From positions 1-6,424 of the forward strand of contig JAUWJE010000118.1 of the NCBI GenBank assembly GCA_030607835.1: a stretch of DNA of 6,424 nucleotides. The letters are read 5' to 3'. A program made the translations under genes and the position numbers. The notes under the pieces were generated by a model. The model made no database searches. It worked only from the letters and a program-made list of their open reading frames with translations, and was not told where the DNA came from. This document shows, one piece after another, positions 1 to 5,825 of this stretch. Position 1 is the first letter of the stretch. Every line of letters starts with the position of its first letter. Source of the DNA: Candidatus Fermentibacterota bacterium. GTDB taxonomy: Bacteria; Fermentibacterota; Fermentibacteria; Fermentibacterales; JCC-6.

Positions 1-474
1 CGCCTCATCCCCGGCCAATTTTGCAATCGTGACTCCAGCCAGACCGGCGACAGACAGATAAATGTTGAGCAGTTCTTTCGGAAGAGGCCCGGAAATCCTA
101 TGGCCTGCCAGCATCACGCCTATGGTCTGGTTTTTCTGACTTACAGGTAGAATTGCAAGTGAATACTCTTCAGGTGTATTGATTTGATGTGTCGCCAAAA
201 AGCCGCTCTCCAGCACCTCGACGACAATTCCTTTGGTCTTGACTGTGAATATGCTTTCACAGGGAACTTTAACAGGGAGGGTCCAATGATGCCCTGCTAT
301 CTCCCCATCTGTTCGGCGCTCTGCAAAGCCTACCAGGTCTGCTCCGAAAAAGCTGACCATCACTTTTCCGATCTCACTCCATGCATCCTGCTGTGTGGTT
401 AGGCTTGCCAGATACTGAGCTGTTTTGATGAATGCGTCCAGGTATTGCTCTTGGTTAAACAGTTGTTTTCCCAA
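1..474 (-). CDS. GAF-domain sensor-like protein, N-terminal part (cut by left edge)
   Basis: The 158 codons visible stay open to the window edge, so the C-terminal output domain is not seen. Residues about 15-155 look like a GAF fold. The end is the most typical part: a strand around YSLAILPVS (104-112), then QTIGVMLAGHR (116-125), then a closing helix with LLNIYLSVAGLAGVTIAKL (135-153). GAF domains bind small ligands or haem or respond to redox state, and often sit in front of a histidine kinase, but which output follows here is unknown. I chose the TTG at 474 because a GGGGAG ribosome-binding site (487-482) lies 7 bases upstream and the frame opens just after the activator's stop. It is the last visible gene of the corrinoid operon, 3 bases after the activator, which suggests a sensing role for that pathway (inference). 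No transmembrane segment or signal peptide is seen in this part. The GAF call is by sequence feel, not by search. Confidence 0.72.
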   Translation of the reverse strand, partial: MGKQLFNQEQYLDAFIKTAQYLASLTTQQDAWSEIGKVMVSFFGADLVGFAERRTDGEIAGHHWTLPVKVPCESIFTVKTKGIVVEVLESGFLATHQINTPEEYSLAILPVSQKNQTIGVMLAGHRISGPLPKELLNIYLSVAGLAGVTIAKLAGDEA

Positions 475-477
475 ACG

Positions 478-2085
478 TTAACTCCCCGCCATCGGTTCAA
501 TGTAGAGGTTTTTAAAAAAGATATCCTCGAAATCATCGCATTGCGCCAAATTGATAATCTTTACCTGCTCTGTGAGTATTTCAAGACTCTTGGTCGCTTC
601 AGAAGAAAGCAGGAACCACTCGCATCCAGCAAGAGCCGTGTTCCCGCACAGTTCGATGAGATCGGTCTGAATGTTGGGCAAGAGACCAATGTCCTGGGCA
701 TTACCGACGTTCAAAAACTGTCCAAAAGCACCGCCAATGCAGATTCGGTGCAAATTCCGGGAACCCATACCTGCCTTTTCCAACAGAATGTTAATACCAG
801 CACCAATAGCAGCCTTGGCGCGCTGAAATACATCAACGTCGCCTTTCGTCAGGTAGAGATTCTGCTCACCTTCCACCAGCTTAAAACATTCCCCGGGAAC
901 ATTTGATGTGAACCGGCCTGTTTTGCCAAGTCTACCCGATTTCACCAGATTGGCTATGAGATCTATCAAGCCTGAGCCACACATACCACGCACTTTGCCA
1001 TCAGCTATTACAGCGAAATCGAGTTCTCCATTTTCAAGACTGACACGATAGACAGCCCCGGGTTCAGCGGGTATGCCGCAACTTGTACCACTGCCCTCAA
1101 AGGCAGGACCTCCGGCCGCAGAAGTCACCCACAGGGTTTGTCCATCCCACAGGGCGATCTCGGAATTAGTACCAAAATCAATGAGAAGGGCGCCAGCTTC
1201 GTTTTCAGTCACGCGTGTAGCCACAACACCAGCCAATAGATCTGAGCCGACGAAACCGGCCAGAGGCGCAATGACCTCTATCCTTGCTCGTGGGTAGATG
1301 TCCCATGAGACAGCCCAGGACTCCGTATCCTGCGGCAGACAATCAACGTAGCTCATCCAACTGCTGGGCTGAAGCAGCATACCGTAATTTCGTCCAGATA
1401 ATAACGTCAGCATTGCCGTATTGCCCACCAGGGCGAGACGGGTCACTATTTTTAGATTGATTCCTTCCCTGGTAGCAATGTCCAGCATCGCCTCACCTAT
1501 TGCCTCAATTACCTGTTGACGCATTGTCTGAGCCTGAATTTGAGATTCAGATGCGGCCACTAGCCTTGTCATTATGTCCGAACCAAATCTCATCTGAGGG
1601 TTCAGGCCATAACGTCCTGCAAGCCGTTTGCCGCTTGAAAGCTCAAGTAGTGAAAGGCTGATACGAGTTGTTCCCAGATCCACTGCTACACCATAAGGGT
1701 GCTCTACCTCTGATTGAAATTCTCTCAGAGTCAGGGAGGTCTTGATACGCCTCACCTCATCTTCCTCTGCGAAAAGGCTTCTCCAATTGGATTTTGGAGC
1801 AGGCTCAAGAACCACGATTCGCAAATCATCCTCTGGCATTACCTGGCATGCCAGGCGAATTCCTTTTTCAAGTCTGGCGCTGCCCAGAAGAGTGTACTCA
1901 TTCGGCGTTGGCTCATTCACTTTCCCCGCTTCAATCTGCACGCGGCAGAAACCGCAAGCCCCTGACCCCCTGCATCCCGAACGAACCCGGCTTTCGGTCG
2001 CATCCAGAATATCTCGGAGAGATCGGCCAGGAGTGAATGGGATACGTCGTTCGCTTTTTTCAATCTTTGCAATTAGCAGTGGCAA
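478..2085 (-). CDS. RACo-type reductive activator of corrinoid protein (Fer2 + ASKHA ATPase, DUF4445 family)
   Basis: This 535-residue protein should restore corrinoid proteins whose cobalt has oxidised to inactive Co(II), by ATP-dependent electron transfer from its own [2Fe-2S] cluster. The N-terminal ferredoxin domain (about 1-95) has cluster cysteines C38, C44, C47 and C80, spaced C-x5-C-x2-C-x32-C. A linker follows. The ASKHA ATPase part then shows DLGTT (136-140, phosphate 1), ALVGNTAML (about 218-226), DFGTNSEIA (303-311, phosphate 2), GPAFEGSGTSCG (326-337), GMCGSGLID (367-375) and GGAFG (451-455). All are typical of the RACo/DUF4445 family, and the length is normal for it. The frame is open back to a TTG at 2196, but that would overlap the methyltransferase by about 100 bases and add a tail without family features. 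The TTG at 2085 has AGGAG 8 bases upstream, so I use it. It lies 13 bases after the methyltransferase. The cytoplasmic partner is probably the corrinoid protein two genes upstream. Confidence 0.93.
   Translation of the reverse strand: MPLLIAKIEKSERRIPFTPGRSLRDILDATESRVRSGCRGSGACGFCRVQIEAGKVNEPTPNEYTLLGSARLEKGIRLACQVMPEDDLRIVVLEPAPKSNWRSLFAEEDEVRRIKTSLTLREFQSEVEHPYGVAVDLGTTRISLSLLELSSGKRLAGRYGLNPQMRFGSDIMTRLVAASESQIQAQTMRQQVIEAIGEAMLDIATREGINLKIVTRLALVGNTAMLTLLSGRNYGMLLQPSSWMSYVDCLPQDTESWAVSWDIYPRARIEVIAPLAGFVGSDLLAGVVATRVTENEAGALLIDFGTNSEIALWDGQTLWVTSAAGGPAFEGSGTSCGIPAEPGAVYRVSLENGELDFAVIADGKVRGMCGSGLIDLIANLVKSGRLGKTGRFTSNVPGECFKLVEGEQNLYLTKGDVDVFQRAKAAIGAGINILLEKAGMGSRNLHRICIGGAFGQFLNVGNAQDIGLLPNIQTDLIELCGNTALAGCEWFLLSSEATKSLEILTEQVKIINLAQCDDFEDIFFKNLYIEPMAGS
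482..487 (-). promoter_or_regulatory. Ribosome-binding site that sets the GAF gene's TTG start
   Basis: GGGGAG on the minus strand lies inside the last codons of the activator gene, 7 bases before the TTG at 474. No ATG occurs near this point; the first in-frame ATG is about 40 codons inside the folded domain. The site therefore supports a TTG start and translation closely following the upstream gene. Confidence 0.6.
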
Positions 2086-2093
2086 CGGATTTT

Positions 2094-2098
2094 CTCCT
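2094..2098 (-). promoter_or_regulatory. Ribosome-binding site that sets the activator's TTG start
   Basis: AGGAG begins one base after the methyltransferase's TAG stop (2101-2099) and is 8 bases before the in-frame TTG at 2085. It decides between this start and the longer open frame from 2196, whose extra 37 residues would lie over the 3' end of the methyltransferase gene. Confidence 0.7.
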
Positions 2099-3103
2099 CT
2101 ATCGTGTGGCTGAAACCATAGCGGCAATGCTTTCCGGTTTCGATTCCGGAGGAATCTCACAGCCAGATGAAAGGATATAGCCACCACGGTCTGCAAACAA
2201 GTTCAGTAACCTGGCTGATTCGGACGCGATTTCCTCAGGAGTTGCCTCGACAAAGGAGAGGGGTTTGATGTTACCATCAATGCAAGTCTTAGGGAGCACT
2301 TGCTGAGCGGCCAGGGGGTCAGCATTGTAATCTATATTTGCAATATCCACCCCGGCCTGGGGATAGTAGGGTAAAATGGGGTCGGTTGGGCCAGCAATGT
2401 GCAACCAGTTAGCTTTAGCACCCGCTTTCTTGAAAGACGCGAAAACTCTTGTAAGACGAGTAAGCTCGAACTCGCGGAAAAACTGGTGTGGGATGACCGC
2501 TGGTGAAGCAGAGGGATCGAACACAATTGGCAGATGCGCCCCTGCCTCGATTTGTGCCGTCCCAAACCGTATGATCACGTCTGTAGAAAAATCCAGCAGA
2601 CGGTCGAAACTTTCAGGCTTATCTATCGCCAGGTAGAGAGCCTTCTTGATGCCAAGCAGCTGTGTTGCCAGGGTAATCGGTCCCAATACGCAGCCGACTA
2701 CCAGCACCTCATCACCGACCTCCCGTCGCAGGATTGTCACAGCTTTCAGCAGCTCCGGCATACGACCTGCGTCATAGGGATCAGGCACAGAGAGACTGTC
2801 CAGATCGGTGATTTCAGAAAGTGCATACGATTTGACGAAAGGATAATTGTCTACCCGATACTCTAAAGCAGAGCCAACAGCCTCTGTCTCGACATTTACG
2901 TCCATTACTGCGAAGACCGCATCATAGCCGTAATGTTCCAGGGCTTTGATCTGACAACGCGCAAGCAACTCCCCATCCCGGACATATTCTCCAAGAGCGA
3001 CACCGGTCAGGACGGCAGCATGTCCAAAGATCTGAGCGATCACCGGCACACGATCAGGGGTTTCAAAACTCACAGCTGCATTTATCCGTTCAATGCTGTT
3101 CAT
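2099..3103 (-). CDS. Uroporphyrinogen-decarboxylase-family corrinoid methyltransferase
   Basis: The 334-residue protein has the URO-D/MtaA/CmuA-type TIM-barrel pattern. Its start resembles the family (INAAVSFETPDRVPVI, about 7-22). Other typical pieces are VVGCVLGPITLATQLLG (135-151), the AGAH...VFDPSASPAVIPHQFF stretch (187-209), and WLHIAGPTDPILPYY (233-247) followed by GVDIANIDY (251-259). GGYILSSGCEIPPESKPE (307-324) closes it. The family moves methyl groups between a methyl donor or acceptor and protein-bound cobalamin, often with zinc held by H-x-C and a later Cys. Here the site reads H235-I-A237, with C315 kept, so one usual zinc ligand is missing. Its position next to the corrinoid gene (TAATG overlap) and the activator argues for a methyltransferase rather than a haem-pathway decarboxylase. 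A GGAGG site (3115-3111) 7 bases before the ATG is strong. The substrate, and whether it is the first or second methyltransferase of the pathway, cannot be told. Confidence 0.9.
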   Translation of the reverse strand: MNSIERINAAVSFETPDRVPVIAQIFGHAAVLTGVALGEYVRDGELLARCQIKALEHYGYDAVFAVMDVNVETEAVGSALEYRVDNYPFVKSYALSEITDLDSLSVPDPYDAGRMPELLKAVTILRREVGDEVLVVGCVLGPITLATQLLGIKKALYLAIDKPESFDRLLDFSTDVIIRFGTAQIEAGAHLPIVFDPSASPAVIPHQFFREFELTRLTRVFASFKKAGAKANWLHIAGPTDPILPYYPQAGVDIANIDYNADPLAAQQVLPKTCIDGNIKPLSFVEATPEEIASESARLLNLFADRGGYILSSGCEIPPESKPESIAAMVSATR

Positions 3104-3741
3104 TATTTCACCTCCAAAATCTGGTCAATATAATGTACACCATCGAAGGCGGTCTGGGCTACGAAATCAACATTCAAGCTCTCAGCAGTAGCCTGTTTCA
3201 ACGCCGCTCCACCCGCCATGACTTTGATATGTCCAAGCCCCCGCTCGGACAAAATGGCTGTGACTTGCCGCACCTGGGGAATCACAGTGGTGATTAAACC
3301 GCTTACACCAATTGTAAGGGCCGCTTCTTGCGCTGCGGTGTCAATCAGCTTCTCAACCGGACAATCCGTACCACAGTCAACAACCCTGTATCCTTTTGCT
3401 GTCAGAACTATTCTAAGGATGTTCTTACCCAGGTCATGAACATCCCCTTCCAAAGCCCCGGTAACAACGATCCCTTTTGTGTCGGGTGGCGAGCCATCTG
3501 TTGGATACAGAACCTTCATAACTTCCATCACCGCCCGTCCGACGAGCATGATTTCAAGCAGGTTGAATTGCTCCACGGTACACTTGGCGTCCAGTTGAGT
3601 CATTGCAGATTCTATTCCCTCAGTAACAATCCGTTCGGGTTTGACATCATTCTCCAGGAGCTTCCTGCTCTCTACGACAGCCAGGGATTGATTGCCTTCA
3701 AGCAAGGCTTCTAACAGCCGATTAATGGTTAACTCACTCAT
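3103..3741 (-). CDS. Corrinoid (B12-binding) protein, methyl carrier
   Basis: This 212-residue protein is of the small MtaC/MttC/MtbC-like type that carries methylcobalamin between methyltransferases in the cytoplasm. Residues 1-85 form the helical cap domain that shields the methyl group (LLEALLEGNQ near the start, FNLLEIMLVGRAVMEVM at 59-75). Residues 90-212 form the Rossmann-like B12 domain. Its base-off/His-on motif is D100-V-H102-D-L-G105 in GALEGDVHDLGKNI, with H102 the lower cobalt ligand. S147-G-L149 and the AGGAA turn (176-180) match the other nucleotide-loop contacts. The length is typical. It is the first gene of the operon and ends in TAATG, sharing one base with the methyltransferase start. 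The ATG at 3741 has only a weak GAGAG upstream, at 4 bases spacing, but it gives the usual family N-terminus. It should be the substrate of the activator downstream. The methyl donor is unknown. Confidence 0.94.
   Translation of the reverse strand: MSELTINRLLEALLEGNQSLAVVESRKLLENDVKPERIVTEGIESAMTQLDAKCTVEQFNLLEIMLVGRAVMEVMKVLYPTDGSPPDTKGIVVTGALEGDVHDLGKNILRIVLTAKGYRVVDCGTDCPVEKLIDTAAQEAALTIGVSGLITTVIPQVRQVTAILSERGLGHIKVMAGGAALKQATAESLNVDFVAQTAFDGVHYIDQILEVK
3111..3115 (-). promoter_or_regulatory. Strong ribosome-binding site of the methyltransferase gene
   Basis: GGAGG (part of GGAGGTGA) lies within the last codons of the corrinoid gene, 7 bases before the ATG at 3103, which itself overlaps the corrinoid stop as TAATG. 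This is the best Shine-Dalgarno match in the operon and suggests independent as well as coupled initiation. Confidence 0.65.
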
Positions 3742-3783
3742 TTCGCTCTCTTTGTTGATCTATATAACGGCCTATCCAACCGG

Positions 3784-3812
3784 CTTATACAGACCATAAG
3801 CGTTAGCGACAA
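3784..3812 (-). promoter_or_regulatory. Proposed sigma-70-like promoter of the corrinoid operon
   Basis: On the minus strand TTGTCG (3812-3807, four of six bases of TTGACA) is followed after exactly 17 bases by TATAAG (3789-3784, five of six of TATAAT). Transcription would start near 3777, giving a leader of about 36 bases before the corrinoid ATG. No sigma-54 type GG/GC pair was seen nearby. This is a pattern match by eye only. Confidence 0.42.
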
Positions 3813-3875
3813 ACATTGCGTCCGAAGAATAAAGAATGCTGTATTCGTGTTTGAATTTTGAGATTGACCTCTAGG

Positions 3876-3923
3876 AAGGATAGTCATCATTTAACACCTT
3901 AAGGATAACAGTCATCGTATCCT
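3876..3923. repeat. AGGATA direct and inverted repeats, operator-like
   Basis: AAGGATA-GTCATC (3876-3887) recurs as AAGGATA-AC-AGTCATC (3901-3916). The second copy is followed by an inverted TATCCT (3918-3923). AGGATA (3902-3907), 10 central bases and TATCCT form a 22-base dyad. The cluster lies about 65 to 110 bases upstream of the proposed -35 box, where an activator or repressor of the operon could bind. No known regulator's consensus was recognised. Confidence 0.35.
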
Positions 3924-4138
3924 CACTCCAACCCACCATTACTAATCACAGAATTGGGTTATTCAGAACCTAACATTCAATTCAGAAGGCTGCAACAATA
4001 TGCATATCATTGTTCCTTGAGGAGAGGAAATTCAGCAACCTTGTCACCGCAGCGGAACCAGAAGAAAGCCCGAATAGCATAACTGAACGGAACAGCATAC
4101 AAGCTCCCATCTGTCTTCTGTGGCTGCCTGGTTTTCTC

Positions 4139-5416
4139 TTAAAGCTTATTCGGATCGAGCACACGGTCGAGCCAGTTGAATATCCGCTCATTCGATACAA
4201 CGATAGCTCCCATCTGGCAGTGCTCGTCGGCACCGTCCTCCTCGGTGAAGAGGATATATTCCTTCATGCTCCGGAGAGAATCGTAGAGCATCACTGCCTG
4301 TCCGTGGATGTTCGTGTCGTGTTCGGAATCCAGTACGCGCATTTCGCATCTGATATCGGCGACGCAGCCCCTGAGGGTATACGCCCTCATCATCCGGACC
4401 AGCTTACTGGGGGAATCGGCATCGAAGGTCCACATGCCATTGCTGTAATACCATTGGACGTAGAGATTCTCCTCCATCATACCATAGATGGTGCTGTCAT
4501 ACTCCAGCGAAGCCTCTTCGTCATTGAGAATTGAATCCAGACCGGGGGGAGTATTGCTGAGGATGCTCTCGTACACACTGTAAAGCCCGCCGTTGGCCAC
4601 ACATGCTGTGATCCTGTGCTCTCGGGAGACTGCACGGGGCGCGAAGTAACCGCCCATGCTGTAACCGATCAGGGCGATCCGCTCCGTGTCAACAAAGGGA
4701 AGCTCAACGGCATAGTCGACCACGGGGGTAACTACTGATTCCCAGTCCGGTCGGAATGGGATGTGTTGCAGCCGGATGACCTCGCCCTGCCCGGGACCCT
4801 CGAACAGGAGGCAGTTGTAGCCCCTCTCGACAGCGGATAATCCAATGCTGAAGTAGAGTTCCTCTTTGGTCCCGTCGAACCCGCGGTGCGCCACTATGAG
4901 TGGTCTCAGCTTTCCGGAATCGTCCACAAGGCAGAGATAACCTGGAAGGTTACCACCCTCGAAGGGGATCTCAACCGGGAGTATGGGACGATTTGAGAGA
5001 CCCGCTGCAGAAAGGAAGGTATTCCTGCTTCTTTCCCAGGTCTCAACGATCCTCGGATCGTTAGGGTCGGTACGGAGGAAGAACTCTGCGGTCCTGTAGT
5101 ACCCTGAGGCCCTGAAGTAGCACTCCCTCGCACTGACGGTATGTTCCTGAGCCAGGAAGCTGTCCGCTTTAGCTTCCACCCTCTCTGCAGTGGTCAGCCA
5201 CTCCGAGTACCAACTCTCCGTGTCTCCATCCACGATCCTGCTGCAGGTACTTAGACATTCACCGATGTCAGCACCACCACTCATCGTATATCCTATGGTC
5301 CTGATGGCCTGAAAAGAGAACTGCCCGGTCTCGAATATCAGCCTGGTCGCATGGGTATTGAGCTGCAGGAGAAACATGCAGACAAGGGCAGGAAGGAATA
5401 TCGATAAACGGTTCAA
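4139..5416 (-). CDS. Probably exported alpha/beta hydrolase, 2,6-dihydropseudooxynicotine hydrolase-like
   Basis: The 425-residue protein begins with an export-signal-like stretch: R3, a hydrophobic core at about 4-19, and a possible cut after T-H-A (A23). A helical cap region follows, with GGADIGEC (47-54), ESWYSEW (67-73) and SARECYFRASGYYR (95-108). The alpha/beta fold then carries VAHRGFDGTKEE (about 175-186, oxyanion region), FEGPGQGE (205-212) and the nucleophile elbow GYSMGG (251-256, S253). Probable acid D367 (in VLDSEHDTN) and H399 (in ADEHCQ) complete the triad. This order matches the DHPON hydrolase/FrsA-like family, which cleaves C-C, ester or amide bonds; the substrate here is unknown. 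The frame is open to a TTG at 5440, but the TTG at 5416 has GGAGG 8 bases upstream and gives a cleaner signal peptide. The gene stands alone on its strand between two gaps of about 400 bases and shows no functional link to queC. Confidence 0.85.
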   Translation of the reverse strand: MNRLSIFLPALVCMFLLQLNTHATRLIFETGQFSFQAIRTIGYTMSGGADIGECLSTCSRIVDGDTESWYSEWLTTAERVEAKADSFLAQEHTVSARECYFRASGYYRTAEFFLRTDPNDPRIVETWERSRNTFLSAAGLSNRPILPVEIPFEGGNLPGYLCLVDDSGKLRPLIVAHRGFDGTKEELYFSIGLSAVERGYNCLLFEGPGQGEVIRLQHIPFRPDWESVVTPVVDYAVELPFVDTERIALIGYSMGGYFAPRAVSREHRITACVANGGLYSVYESILSNTPPGLDSILNDEEASLEYDSTIYGMMEENLYVQWYYSNGMWTFDADSPSKLVRMMRAYTLRGCVADIRCEMRVLDSEHDTNIHGQAVMLYDSLRSMKEYILFTEEDGADEHCQMGAIVVSNERIFNWLDRVLDPNKL

Positions 5417-5424
5417 CTCGTACA

Positions 5425-5429
5425 CCTCC
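5425..5429 (-). promoter_or_regulatory. Ribosome-binding site that sets the hydrolase's TTG start
   Basis: GGAGG on the minus strand lies 8 bases before the TTG at 5416. It falls inside the longer open frame from the TTG at 5440, which has no comparable site, so the shorter protein is preferred. Confidence 0.65.
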
Positions 5430-5677
5430 ACTCGAATCAATCACTTGAAAACTGGATTTTCTGCCATTCGAAAGTTTCCTCTCGACAGCGCTCATCTCTC
5501 TCCTGTTTTCCTCTGTCTGAAGCGAGAATACGCAGGGCAAACCCAGCCTGTCAAGCAAAGAGTGAATGCTAATCCGCTTATTCAGAAGTATGCATGGCGC
5601 GTAGTCTGCATCGGGCTCGCAGAACAGCTAATAATCATGACTGGCTTTCATCGGTGGGTGAAAGAGAGAAAAACAGA

Positions 5678-5683
5678 TATAAT
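5678..5683 (+). promoter_or_regulatory. Possible -10 box for queC
   Basis: A perfect TATAAT lies 142 bases before the queC start. At 17 bases upstream the -35 position reads TGGGTG, a poor match, and there is no TG extension. If used, transcription would start near 5690, almost at the foot of the hairpin at 5692. Confidence 0.3.
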
Positions 5684-5691
5684 TTGAATAA

Positions 5692-5712
5692 GCTGATTTT
5701 GGACAAATCAGC
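5692..5712 (+). repeat. Perfect 8-bp hairpin in the probable queC leader
   Basis: GCTGATTT (5692-5699) and AAATCAGC (5705-5712) pair perfectly around a 5-base loop, TGGAC. No T run follows on either strand, so it is not a classical terminator. It would sit at the very 5' end of a transcript started from the TATAAT box. It may stabilise the message or be a protein-binding dyad in DNA. It does not match the preQ1 riboswitch pattern I know. Confidence 0.5.
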
Positions 5713-5825
5713 ACTGAGAAACCGCTCCAGAAGATTGTGGCTCTATCTGATAAGACCGAGCGATCCCGGAACCGTTTTAATCAGAAAAGTGACGATACTG
5801 AACTGCCATTTAACCAGGAGAAGGT

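Larger units (their letters stand above)
3742..4138. other. Intergenic region upstream of the corrinoid operon
   Basis: These 397 bases hold no convincing gene. Nearest the operon is a proposed promoter (3812-3784). Behind it lies a cluster of AGGATA motifs (3876-3923). Farther out, ATTCAGAA occurs twice (3961-3968 and 3980-3987), and there is an AACAAT/ATTGTT dyad around ATATGCATAT (3994-4014). I see no hairpin with a T run after the hydrolase stop, so termination of that gene is not evident and read-through toward the operon is possible. Confidence 0.6.
5417..5825. other. Divergent intergenic region between hydrolase and queC
   Basis: These 409 bases carry no convincing gene; open frames here lack family features and mostly run into the coding strands. 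The half near queC has a TATAAT box (5678-5683), a perfect 8-bp hairpin (5692-5712), a weaker CTGAT/ATCAG pair (5747-5784) and the queC ribosome-binding site. In the half near the hydrolase (5417-5640) I see the hydrolase's GGAGG site but no clear promoter. Confidence 0.6.

Noticed and set aside
445..906. Plus-strand open frame of 153 codons
   Set aside because: It lies antisense to the 3' end of the activator gene, has no recognisable domain, and the opposite strand has clear family motifs.
2099..3103. Methyltransferase as a true uroporphyrinogen decarboxylase (HemE)
   Set aside because: The start and the Gly-Cys-Glu-Ile-Pro end match the methyltransferase branch, and the flanking genes are a corrinoid protein and its activator rather than haem genes.
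3982..4110. A 42-residue minus-strand frame after the hydrolase, with a hydrophobic start
   Set aside because: It has no ribosome-binding site and no recognisable similarity; it is in-frame with a longer chance frame overlapping the hydrolase.
3742..4138. Sigma-54 promoter, tRNA, or insertion-sequence ends in the gap
   Set aside because: No GG/GC pair with -24/-12 spacing, no cloverleaf, and no terminal inverted repeats with target duplications were found by eye.
4010..4534. Plus-strand open frame of 174 codons
   Set aside because: Most of it is antisense to the hydrolase's C-terminal part, which carries the catalytic Asp and His; the protein shows no family pattern.
5268..5558. Minus-strand frame with AGGAG before an internal ATG (near 5495), upstream of the hydrolase, as a leader peptide
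   Set aside because: The spacing of AGGAG to the ATG is only about 4 bases, and the frame runs about 150 bases into the hydrolase with no domain or leader-like features.
5690..5825. A preQ1 riboswitch before queC
   Set aside because: The short C-rich loop with A-rich tail of class I could not be found, and other preQ1 classes were not recognisable; only simple hairpins are visible.
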